Assembly (NCBI GenBank): GCA_050256135.1 | Contig: JBFWIF010000096.1 | Location: 1 to 8,423, forward strand | Reading direction: 5' to 3' | Length of the DNA: 8,423 bases | Origin: RZYP01 sp050256135 | GTDB taxonomy: Bacteria > Bacillota > Negativicutes > Acidaminococcales > Acidaminococcaceae | Shown here: positions 1 through 6,348 of the stretch, in pieces | How the letters are laid out: the number at the start of each line of letters is the position of its first letter | Position numbering within the stretch: position 1 is the first letter of the stretch | Made by a program: the position numbers and the translations under genes | Notes under the pieces: model-generated | What the model saw: the letters and a program-made list of their open reading frames with translations, nothing else | Told to the model about the DNA's origin: nothing | Database searches by the model: none

Positions 1-27
1 AACAATCAAATTAATGTTTAATTTTGG

Positions 28-42
28 TCTAGAATTTATGCG
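28..42. repeat. Left copy of a 15-bp direct repeat flanking the R-M cassette
   Basis: TCTAGAATTTATGCG here matches TCTAGAATATATTCG at 4174-4188 in 13 of 15 positions. In both places the short word AACAAT lies upstream (1-6 and 4168-4173). The two copies bracket the AT-rich restriction-modification cassette and its spacer. The sequence is AT-rich and two copies could arise by chance, so its role as an insertion boundary is inference only. Confidence 0.3.
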
Positions 43-50
43 CGTTTACA

Positions 51-95
51 CTGGCACAAATACTCCGGTTTAGCTGGCACACATTGGCCGGTATA
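51..95. repeat. Tandem 22-bp repeat pair, possible IS21-type transposon end
   Basis: Two 22-bp units lie at 51-72 and 74-95, a 23-bp period. Both start with CTGGCACA and share CCGGT followed by nTA, with 17 of 22 positions identical. Elements of the IS21 family typically carry several repeated blocks of about this size near their ends, and the words resemble IS21-like ends I associate with Bacteroidetes. No istA or istB coding sequence is visible inside the window. If this is an element end, the body would lie to the left of position 1, or only a relic remains. The repeat itself is directly visible; its assignment is inference. Confidence 0.4.
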
Positions 96-158
96 TGCAA
101 AAAATATTTCAAAAAGCAAAATAAGAGAAAGAAAAAAGATTAACTTAATTGAAATTCA

Positions 159-166
159 TACCTTTG
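159..166 (+). promoter_or_regulatory. Bacteroidetes-type -7 element for the HNH endonuclease gene
   Basis: TACCTTTG matches the Bacteroidetes -7 consensus TAnnTTTG and lies 29 bp before the ATG at 196, which would give a leader of about 20-25 nt. A clear -33 TTTG or TTG at the expected distance is missing. A small perfect palindrome, ATTAACTTAAT (139-149), sits just upstream and could be an operator or simply AT-rich sequence. No Shine-Dalgarno sequence at normal spacing precedes the start; the nearest GAGG (175-178) is too far away. Confidence 0.5.
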
Positions 167-195
167 TCGATTGTGAGGAATTTTTTTAAAAACTA

Positions 196-1185
196 ATGGC
201 AAGAAGAACACCATATACAAGGGTTTTAAAGGAAAATCAACTTCGAGAGGAACACGTCAAGGGTATGGGTGATGTTTTGTTTCGAGGATTTCAGTGTTTG
301 AATAGTTCCTGTACAAATTTCTTACTTGTTCGAAAAGATGAAATCCATTTAGAGTTTGAAATTGAGTGCCCTTCTTGTAATTTTATACACAAATCAGGTG
401 AGGAAACTAAATTTTATGATTACAAACTTCATCATACAGATGAAGATCGGATTATAGAAGAAGGTGAATTTTCTGTTCTTCACGATGACTATATTAATGA
501 ATCTCAAGAATTTAAGTATTGTATAGTTTGCAATACTATCAAACCAGTTCACTTCTTTGATAGGCATTCTGCTAGAAATTCAGGCAGACAGGGCGAATGT
601 AGACTTTGCAAAGGCATTTATAATTCGATTAAAAATCAATCAAGAATTTCTGACCAACATCGTGAAGCAGCACAAAAACGAAGAATGTATTTGGATCTTT
701 CGGGTCAACAAAAAATTGATAGTAAGGTTATTCACGATAGATATGGTTTCAAATGTTTTAAGTGCGGAAAAGATTTGAGTGCTGCCGAAACAGCAACTGA
801 AAGACCACTTGACCATACATTGCCTATTTACTATCTATTTCCACTTAATACCAATAACGCTACTCTATTGTGCAGAGAACATAACGGAGAAAAGTCGGGT
901 AAATGGCCTTCAAATTATTACAATGATGAAGAATTAAGGAGACTTTCCATTCTAACCGGAATTGACTATGCAATATTAAAAGGGGAGCCTTTCTATAATC
1001 CTGAAGCAATTGAAAATCTCAAAAATCCAGCAGTTGTGGATGCACTTCTAACAAAGTATAGTGCATACATTGATGAAATTATTAAACTTAGAAATAGATT
1101 ACTTAGAGAAATTGACTTTGACTTTTTTCAAAGTTCTACAATAATATCACCTGTGCATATTCAAAGAGCAGACGAATTATTATAA
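196..1185 (+). CDS. HNH endonuclease with two zinc ribbons, probable type II restriction enzyme
   Basis: This is a probable restriction endonuclease that cuts DNA unmodified by the neighbouring methyltransferase. Three cysteine-rich modules can be seen in the 329 residues. A first ribbon has C34, C39, C58 and C61. A second, of the YCxxC...CxxCK type that often precedes HNH domains, has C109, C112, C135 and C138. The HNH (beta-beta-alpha-metal) core has zinc ligands C187, C190, C226 and H229, the DH pair D206-H207 with H207 as the likely general base, N220/N221, and the closing HN-x-x-K (H229, N230, K233). The C-terminal 90 residues are helical and charged with no recognised motif; they and the N-terminal ribbons may contribute to target recognition. 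The ATG at 196 is the only start, because an in-frame TAA lies at 187-189. The gene converges on the methyltransferase with a 2-bp gap, which is the main reason for calling it a restriction enzyme. A solitary HNH nuclease of another kind is the alternative. Recognition sequence is unknown. Confidence 0.8.
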   Translation: MARRTPYTRVLKENQLREEHVKGMGDVLFRGFQCLNSSCTNFLLVRKDEIHLEFEIECPSCNFIHKSGEETKFYDYKLHHTDEDRIIEEGEFSVLHDDYINESQEFKYCIVCNTIKPVHFFDRHSARNSGRQGECRLCKGIYNSIKNQSRISDQHREAAQKRRMYLDLSGQQKIDSKVIHDRYGFKCFKCGKDLSAAETATERPLDHTLPIYYLFPLNTNNATLLCREHNGEKSGKWPSNYYNDEELRRLSILTGIDYAILKGEPFYNPEAIENLKNPAVVDALLTKYSAYIDEIIKLRNRLLREIDFDFFQSSTIISPVHIQRADELL

Positions 1186-1187
1186 AA

Positions 1188-3857
1188 CTACACCAATACG
1201 AGGTATTGATGCGAAGTTACCGTTCCTTTATCTCTTATACCGTGTGATTCGCAATGCTCTACACTTTCATCAAATAAGTCAGCAGTTTTAAACCAACGCT
1301 TACTAATTTTTTGAAGTTCTAATGCCATATCACATTTATTGCTTTTCCCTAAATGTAGAACAAAAGTGCCATCCTTTTTCATACGTTCTTTTGCTTGCCT
1401 AAATATGGATTCGTAAATGGCAAAATCAATTTTTTGTCTTTCATCTATAAATGATTTAGGTTGATGTTTGAAATCAATTTCAGACCATCCAGTAAACCAT
1501 ATTCTAATCCAGTTAGCCAAATAAAATCTAGTGCTGTCAAAAAACGGTGGTGATGTAATTATAGCATCTAGGTCATTAATTTCTTGTGGCCAAACTATCG
1601 TTGTGTCTTGATTAAATATTTTACCGTTTTTAAAATTAAGTGGTAATTCTTCGTTGATTACTCTGTTCACTTTTTCGCAAAGCTTTTCAATCAGGCTTTT
1701 GTAAATGAAATCCCCAGTAGGTGCATATGGAACGATTGGGTGTGAACGTCTGCTTAAAGCATAAGGTCTATTTCCGTGAAGAATATGAAGCAATGAAGCA
1801 ACTACCAACATTTCGCTTGGGGTAGAAGGGTAGTATTCTTTTACAAATCTACGTGCAAGTAATATTTCTTTTAATGTGTTTTCTTCATAGTATTCAGATA
1901 GCTTTTTATTAAAACCGAAATTTTTAACTTCATCAATTTCTTTTTTAGTACACTTATTAGCTTTAATAAAATTATCTAATGCTTCTATATAAGAAAATGA
2001 TTCAGAAGAAATTGGAGCATTCACTTTACCATTAGAGATATAGTAAGCGGGCAAACTAATATCAATACCATAGGATAATTTTCCTGCTAATGCTGCTTCA
2101 AAAGGAATTGTACCAACTCCTGAGAAGGGGTCAAGAACAGATCCATTTTCAGGTACAAATGTCTTCACAAGATGATGTGCAATTGATGGCTTCAACTTGC
2201 CTTGATAAGAGCAAAGAGAATGGTTGTTATGACCCCAATTTCTACTTGAATATGGTTCTTGTTGATGGGGGATTTCATTTCTGAAACTGTCCCAGTTCTT
2301 TTTCCAATGAAGTTTTATTCTTCCGTTTACAGAATTTAGTTGTTTTTCCTTGTATTCAAAAACCAATAATGACTGGGTAAGTATTTCCTGATTTCTAGAA
2401 CGTCTTTTCCTTAAAATCTTGTTTTCAACGAATTCATACCCTAATCCCTGCATTAACTCAATTAATATGTCATCTGTATTAATATGCACGCCACTAAAAA
2501 TCGAATCCCCAATATCAATAAGAACTTTAGCATTTTGAGATAGTAATGGTTTTGCATCATTAAAGATTGTGTACATTTCTTTAAAGTAGCTCTGCGCCAT
2601 TACCGGAATTCTAGAATCATAAGCATTTCTATTTAGCTCAATAAGTGTCGCTTTGAGCAAACCACTTTTTGAAGCTATATCAAGTCCATTGACATAGGCA
2701 TATTCCTTTTTAACATCATTAATTCCACTTGTTAATGCTTGATCTCTAAAAAATCGCAAATCATTTTCGAACTGTAAATACCTTAAAAACCAAAGCTCTA
2801 CTTTTGTATTTCTGAAATAGTTTGTGCCATTTAGATAAGGCGGACTTGTAATGATTGCTCCGATTTTTAAATCATTTACACGACCTATATTCTTTGCATT
2901 TGAAAGAATAAATTCAGGCTTTCCTTTTAGCTTATAGTCAAAATTCAAAATGTCTTCTGCAATATTTCCAATTTTTTCAGGCAAAATATCATTAAATTTT
3001 TTCAGGTCTTTTTCAATTTCTTTCGCTGTTTTGAATCTTACATCTCCAACTTTCTTGAGAAATGATACAGGGAGTAGACAAGAAATAACAGCTACGGTTA
3101 GAGTATCAGCTAGTAGTTCATCTTCTAATTTAACAATATCAATATATGACCTTAGTTTTAATACTTGCTCAAGAGTTTCATCAGGGAAATATTTTTTATC
3201 AGAGAATAGAGATTTATAGGATTCTCTTAAAGATTTGTCTTCTTCAAACATATTAAGGTTCTTCAGTACAACTTTTTGAATATCCTTAAGGTCTTTGGAC
3301 AGCTTATTCCTTTGAGATTCTTTTGCTTTTAAAACATTGAGCTTTGTTTGAATTAAAAACTGTAATAAAGGATTTACTTCTGAATATACTGTTGATAGAC
3401 CTAAATCATCAGCCGCAAGGAGTGTAGTGCCTGTACCTGCAAAAGGTTCATAGATTAGAGTATCTGTTATTCCATAGTTTATTATTAATGATTTTACAAA
3501 GTCAGGAGAATAGCCTTCAATGTAAGGATACCATCTTTGAAATGGGATGTCTTTACTTTTTACAAATGTTACATCCTTTTCTGTAACGCCTTCAACTTTG
3601 TCTATTTCAGGAAGTTTTTGCTTGATAAGTCTTTTTACAACTTGGTTAATTGAACGCTCTTGCTTCTCGGCAAAAAGTGCAAGCTGTTTATAGGTTTCAA
3701 TGCCAATCAGTTCTTTTAATTCTTGAGTTGTTAAGTCTTTTACTTTAGAATAGTATGGTTCTTCTGGCTCACTAAACGCCAGTGTTACAGACTTTTCTTT
3801 TGAATCTTCCGAAGGGTAGTCGCTGAAATAGACAGCTTTATAAAATTGTTTTGTCAT
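1188..3857 (-). CDS. Two-domain DNA amino-methyltransferase (m4C or m6A) of a type II R-M system
   Basis: This enzyme would transfer a methyl group from S-adenosylmethionine to an exocyclic amine of C or A and so protect host DNA. The 889 residues hold two complete catalytic modules. Module 1 has a motif X-like segment (about 105-125), SAM motif I EPFAGTGTT (137-145) and catalytic TSPPY (337-341). Module 2 has motif X around YQGKLKPSIAHHLV (551-564), DPFSGVGT (576-583) and TSPPF (768-772). In each module about 190 residues separate motif I from motif IV, fitting the alpha order with a target-recognition region between them. Each module ends in a similar strand (QSLLVFEY near 495-502; HQYLVLV at 883-889), so a tandem duplication followed by divergence is likely. 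Residues about 54-82 resemble a ribbon-helix-helix. The ATG at 3857 is the only start, since an in-frame stop lies at 3876-3878. Two modules suggest an asymmetric target with one module per strand. Whether C or A is methylated cannot be read from TSPPY alone. Confidence 0.9.
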   Translation of the reverse strand: MTKQFYKAVYFSDYPSEDSKEKSVTLAFSEPEEPYYSKVKDLTTQELKELIGIETYKQLALFAEKQERSINQVVKRLIKQKLPEIDKVEGVTEKDVTFVKSKDIPFQRWYPYIEGYSPDFVKSLIINYGITDTLIYEPFAGTGTTLLAADDLGLSTVYSEVNPLLQFLIQTKLNVLKAKESQRNKLSKDLKDIQKVVLKNLNMFEEDKSLRESYKSLFSDKKYFPDETLEQVLKLRSYIDIVKLEDELLADTLTVAVISCLLPVSFLKKVGDVRFKTAKEIEKDLKKFNDILPEKIGNIAEDILNFDYKLKGKPEFILSNAKNIGRVNDLKIGAIITSPPYLNGTNYFRNTKVELWFLRYLQFENDLRFFRDQALTSGINDVKKEYAYVNGLDIASKSGLLKATLIELNRNAYDSRIPVMAQSYFKEMYTIFNDAKPLLSQNAKVLIDIGDSIFSGVHINTDDILIELMQGLGYEFVENKILRKRRSRNQEILTQSLLVFEYKEKQLNSVNGRIKLHWKKNWDSFRNEIPHQQEPYSSRNWGHNNHSLCSYQGKLKPSIAHHLVKTFVPENGSVLDPFSGVGTIPFEAALAGKLSYGIDISLPAYYISNGKVNAPISSESFSYIEALDNFIKANKCTKKEIDEVKNFGFNKKLSEYYEENTLKEILLARRFVKEYYPSTPSEMLVVASLLHILHGNRPYALSRRSHPIVPYAPTGDFIYKSLIEKLCEKVNRVINEELPLNFKNGKIFNQDTTIVWPQEINDLDAIITSPPFFDSTRFYLANWIRIWFTGWSEIDFKHQPKSFIDERQKIDFAIYESIFRQAKERMKKDGTFVLHLGKSNKCDMALELQKISKRWFKTADLFDESVEHCESHGIRDKGTVTSHQYLVLV

Positions 3858-3884
3858 TTTGAAACAAGTATCAGTTTATGATAG

Positions 3885-3901
3885 TTACTTCGCAAAAGTA
3901 A
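3885..3901. promoter_or_regulatory. Perfect dyad overlapping the methyltransferase promoter, candidate operator
   Basis: TTACTT (3885-3890) and AAGTAA (3896-3901) form a perfect inverted repeat around the 5-nt centre CGCAA. The right arm overlaps the -7 box at 3893-3900, and the left arm covers the expected transcription start of the minus-strand gene. A protein bound here would block the promoter. The arms are short, so a chance origin is possible. Confidence 0.35.
3893..3900 (-). promoter_or_regulatory. Bacteroidetes-type -7 element for the methyltransferase gene
   Basis: On the minus strand this reads TACTTTTG, a full match to TAnnTTTG. It lies 35 bp before the ATG at 3857, implying a leader of roughly 30 nt without a Shine-Dalgarno sequence. 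No TTG or TTTG is seen at the usual -33 distance (about 3918-3925), so the promoter may be weak or may depend on a regulator. Confidence 0.5.
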
Positions 3902-3996
3902 AAACAATTTTTGAACATCACATTGCTTGATAAGATTTTTTTGAATTTAATTTTCAACAGTCTTTTCGAGCACTGGAAAATTGGCTCTTTTGTAAT

Positions 3997-4019
3997 ATTT
4001 GGCTAGTGTGTCGCCAAAT
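3997..4019. repeat. TTGGC hairpin in the intergenic spacer
   Basis: ATTTGGC (3997-4003) pairs perfectly with GCCAAAT (4013-4019) across a 9-nt loop. A further direct TTGGCT word lies 18 bp upstream at 3981-3986, with TTGGCT again at 3999-4004. No T-run follows on either strand, so an intrinsic terminator is unlikely. It may be a dispersed intergenic repeat, a protein-binding site or a recombination relic; the sequence alone does not decide. Confidence 0.35.
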
Positions 4020-4135
4020 TTAGTCTGTAAGTGTTTGTATGGATATCAAAGTTTTTATTAAAATGCCTGTTTTTCTAAGTAAGGTTGATTTAGGCTTGTA
4101 TATAATATTGAACTAAACGGAAAGAACTCAAGACA

Positions 4136-4152
4136 AGCGGCACTAATCCGCT
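4136..4152. repeat. Small GC hairpin downstream of metG
   Basis: AGCGG (4136-4140) pairs with CCGCT (4148-4152) around a 7-nt loop. It lies about 40 bp past the metG stop codon (minus strand), where a terminator would be expected. However, the stem is short and no T-run follows on the minus strand, so terminator function is weakly supported. Confidence 0.22.
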
Positions 4153-4173
4153 GCTGATTTAAGAGGAAACAAT

Positions 4174-4188
4174 TCTAGAATATATTCG
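4174..4188. repeat. Right copy of the 15-bp direct repeat flanking the R-M cassette
   Basis: TCTAGAATATATTCG matches the copy at 28-42 in 13 of 15 positions and ends 1 bp before the metG stop codon (4190-4192). It lies close to the change from AT-rich cassette DNA to the more GC-rich metG gene, a plausible place for an insertion junction. This is inference from position and similarity only. Confidence 0.3.
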
Positions 4189-4189
4189 C

Positions 4190-6253
4190 CTATTTCACCT
4201 CAGCTCCATTCATAAAGCTTTCGGAGGGCGCAACAAAGCAAAGCTTGCCATCCGCGTTTTCGGCCATCATAATCATGCCCTGCGATTCGATACCACGAAT
4301 TTTACGTGGTTCGAGGTTGACCAGCATCACCACCTGCTGCCCGATGATGTTTTCTGGCTGATAATATTCTGCAATACCGCTTACTACTGTGCGTTGATCA
4401 ATGCCAGTGTCAATAAGCAGCTTGAGCAGTTTTTTGGTTTTAGGCACTACTTCAGCTTCCAGGATTGTGCCTACACGCAGATCCATTTTGGTAAAATCAT
4501 CAAACTGAATAGCCTCTTTCTGTGGCTTTACTGGCTTTACCTCCTGCGCTTCATTGGCTTTTCGGGTATCAAGTAATTTCTGTACCTGCTGTTCGATCAT
4601 GCTGTCTTCCACTTTTTCGAACAATAAAACGGCATCTCCCAATTGATGACCAGCTTCAAGCAAGGCAGGCCGGGTAGTATCATCCCACCCAAAAGATCCC
4701 ATGCGGAGCATTTTACGTAATTTTTCTGCGGTAAAAGGCAAGAAAGGCTCTGAAAGCACAGCCAGTCGGGCAACTATCTCAAGCGATACGGCAAGAATTG
4801 TTTTCACCCGCTCAGGATCTGTTTTAAATATCTTCCAGGGTTCATTTTCAGTTAAATAGCGATTACCCAGTCGCGCCAGATTCATCAATTCCGACAATGC
4901 TTCCCTAAAACGATACAGCTCAATGCTATGACTGATCTTTTCGGGATAATGCTGCATCTCTGCCAAAACAGCCTTGTCGGCATCTGTAAGATGATCAAGG
5001 GCAGGTACTTTGCCTTCAAAATATTTGTGGGTTAGCACCAGGGTGCGGTTCACAAAATTGCCCAAAACGGCCAGCAACTCATTGTTATTCCGGGTCTGAA
5101 AATCCTTCCACGTGAAGTCGTTATCTTTGGTTTCGGGGGCATTGGCAGTGAGCACATACCTCAAAACATCTTCTTTGCCGGGCAATTCGTCAAGATATTC
5201 GTGCAGCCATACTGCCCAATTGCGCGAGGTAGAGATTTTATCATTCTCCAGATTCAGAAATTCGTTGGCAGGGACATTGTCGGGCAAAACAAAAGAACCC
5301 TCTTGTTGCAACATAAAAGGGAAAATGATGCAATGAAAAACAATATTGTCTTTGCCAATAAAATGAATCAGCTTGCTGTCATCAGCTTTCCAATAAGGCT
5401 CCCAGTCTTTGCCTGTATTTTCGGCCCATTCGCGTGCTGCGGAGATATAGCCAATTGGCGCATCAAACCAAACGTAAAGCACCTTGCCTTCGGTTTCGGG
5501 CAGCGGGACTTTTACGCCCCAATCCAGATCGCGGGTAACTGCGCGCGGCTGCAGACCTTGATCTATCCAGGATTTCACCTGGCCGTAAACATTCACTTTC
5601 CAGTCTTCTTTGTGGCCTTCCAAAATCCATTCCCGAAGCCAGCTTTCTGCTTTATCGAGTGGCAGATACCAGTGTTTGGTTTCCTTTAAAACAGGTTTGT
5701 TACCACTCAGTGCCGAGCGCGGATTGATCAGATCGAGCGGACTGAGGGAGGTGCCACAGCTCTCGCATTGGTCGCCATAAGCTTTTTCGTAGCTGCAATG
5801 CGGACATGTGCCGGTAATGTAACGATCTGCCAAAAACTGATTGGCTTCGACATCAAAATACTGTTGATTACTTTTCTCCAGAAAGACGCCTTTATTGTAT
5901 AAATTAGTGAAAAATTCAGCTGCTGTTTGGTGATGAATCGGGGCCGAAGTGCGGCTGTAAACATCAAAAGAGATACCAAAACGCTCGAAAGAATCCCGAA
6001 TTATCTCGTGATAGCGATCCACAATTTCCTGCGGACTAACTCCTTCTTTGCGCGCTTTGATGGTGATAGGAACGCCATGCTCGTCTGAACCACCAATAAA
6101 CAATACGTCTTTGCCTTTCATGCGCAGATAGCGGGCATAAATATCTGCCGGAACGTAAACGCCGGCAAGGTGACCGATATGGATTGGCCCGTTGGCATAA
6201 GGCAGGGCAGAAGTGATGGTATAACGATTGAATTGCTTATCTTTGGCTTCCAT
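4190..6253 (-). CDS. metG: Methionyl-tRNA synthetase, long form with C-terminal tRNA-binding domain
   Basis: This cytoplasmic enzyme uses ATP to charge tRNA-Met with methionine for initiation and elongation. The 687 residues show the class I Rossmann catalytic core with the HIGH signature at 25-28 in PYANGPIHIGHLAG. A connective insertion carries one CxxC...CxxC zinc knuckle (C150, C153, C163, C166). The KMSKS loop is in the form KISTS (339-343), followed by RNWAVW. A helical anticodon-binding domain spans about 385-550, then a linker rich in Q, K and E (about 550-580). An EMAP/Trbp111-like OB fold (about 583-687), with DLRVG at 591-595 and SQGM at 657-660, helps dimerisation and tRNA binding. 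Length fits the Bacteroidetes family. The ATG at 6253 is set by an in-frame TAA at 6266-6268. It is transcribed divergently from the LD-carboxypeptidase gene. Base composition is clearly richer in GC than the R-M cassette, as expected of resident housekeeping DNA. The gene appears intact. Confidence 0.97.
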   Translation of the reverse strand: MEAKDKQFNRYTITSALPYANGPIHIGHLAGVYVPADIYARYLRMKGKDVLFIGGSDEHGVPITIKARKEGVSPQEIVDRYHEIIRDSFERFGISFDVYSRTSAPIHHQTAAEFFTNLYNKGVFLEKSNQQYFDVEANQFLADRYITGTCPHCSYEKAYGDQCESCGTSLSPLDLINPRSALSGNKPVLKETKHWYLPLDKAESWLREWILEGHKEDWKVNVYGQVKSWIDQGLQPRAVTRDLDWGVKVPLPETEGKVLYVWFDAPIGYISAAREWAENTGKDWEPYWKADDSKLIHFIGKDNIVFHCIIFPFMLQQEGSFVLPDNVPANEFLNLENDKISTSRNWAVWLHEYLDELPGKEDVLRYVLTANAPETKDNDFTWKDFQTRNNNELLAVLGNFVNRTLVLTHKYFEGKVPALDHLTDADKAVLAEMQHYPEKISHSIELYRFREALSELMNLARLGNRYLTENEPWKIFKTDPERVKTILAVSLEIVARLAVLSEPFLPFTAEKLRKMLRMGSFGWDDTTRPALLEAGHQLGDAVLLFEKVEDSMIEQQVQKLLDTRKANEAQEVKPVKPQKEAIQFDDFTKMDLRVGTILEAEVVPKTKKLLKLLIDTGIDQRTVVSGIAEYYQPENIIGQQVVMLVNLEPRKIRGIESQGMIMMAENADGKLCFVAPSESFMNGAEVK

Positions 6254-6267
6254 TGAAAATGTTTTTT

Positions 6268-6298
6268 ACCCTCCGGTAAACGCTTTGCCGGTATGGGT
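6268..6298 (-). promoter_or_regulatory. Imperfect hairpin in the metG 5' leader
   Basis: ACCC (6268-6271) pairs with GGGT (6295-6298), and CCGG (6273-6276) pairs with CCGG (6288-6291) inside it, leaving an 11-nt loop. The word CCGGTA also occurs twice directly (6273-6278, 6288-6293). It lies between the predicted metG promoter and its ATG, so it would be in the mRNA leader, followed there by AAAAAA. It does not resemble a T-box or SAM riboswitch and is too short for one. Function is unknown. Confidence 0.3.
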
Positions 6299-6319
6299 TT
6301 AGGTTCTGAAATAGAGGCG

Positions 6320-6348
6320 CAAAGTTAACCATTAGTTTCGATATGCAA
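6320..6348 (-). promoter_or_regulatory. Predicted metG promoter
   Basis: The minus strand has TAACTTTG (6320-6327), matching TAnnTTTG, with GTTG including TTG at 6346-6348 about 18 bp upstream as a -33 element. The predicted leader is about 60 nt. The -33 element overlaps the first codons of the divergent LD-carboxypeptidase gene, so the two genes share regulatory DNA. No equally good promoter is seen for the plus-strand gene. Confidence 0.5.

Larger units (their letters stand above)
3858..4189. other. 332-bp non-coding spacer between the R-M cassette and metG
   Basis: No gene of credible length is present. The side near 3858-3925 holds the methyltransferase promoter and a dyad. The middle (3981-4019) holds three TTGGC/GCCAA motifs, two of them forming a hairpin. 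The side near metG holds a 5-bp GC-rich hairpin and the right copy of the direct repeat found at 28-42. A 25-codon reading frame at 4039-4116 (+) has no supporting feature. The composition changes from AT-rich to more balanced at the metG end. Confidence 0.8.

Noticed and set aside
2..73. An open frame on the plus strand at the left edge, possibly the tail of an upstream gene
   Set aside because: Only 23 codons are visible and it runs through the 22-bp repeat pair, so it is not credible as a coding end without more sequence.
4039..4116. A 25-codon ORF starting MDIKVFIKMPVF in the spacer
   Set aside because: It is very short and has no ribosome-binding site, promoter or recognisable peptide features. 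It is expected by chance.
5225..5239. KISTS instead of KMSKS in methionyl-tRNA synthetase, as a possible defect
   Set aside because: Variants of this loop with Thr in place of the second Lys are, as far as I know, normal in Bacteroidetes enzymes, and every other motif is intact.
5201..5689. A 162-codon plus-strand reading frame antisense to metG
   Set aside because: It lies wholly inside the strongly conserved metG coding region, and its translation shows no recognisable motif. It is a shadow of the real gene.
6270..6276. GGAGGG-like word (minus strand) as a Shine-Dalgarno site for metG
   Set aside because: It lies about 17-20 nt from the ATG, too far for normal use, and forms part of the leader hairpin.
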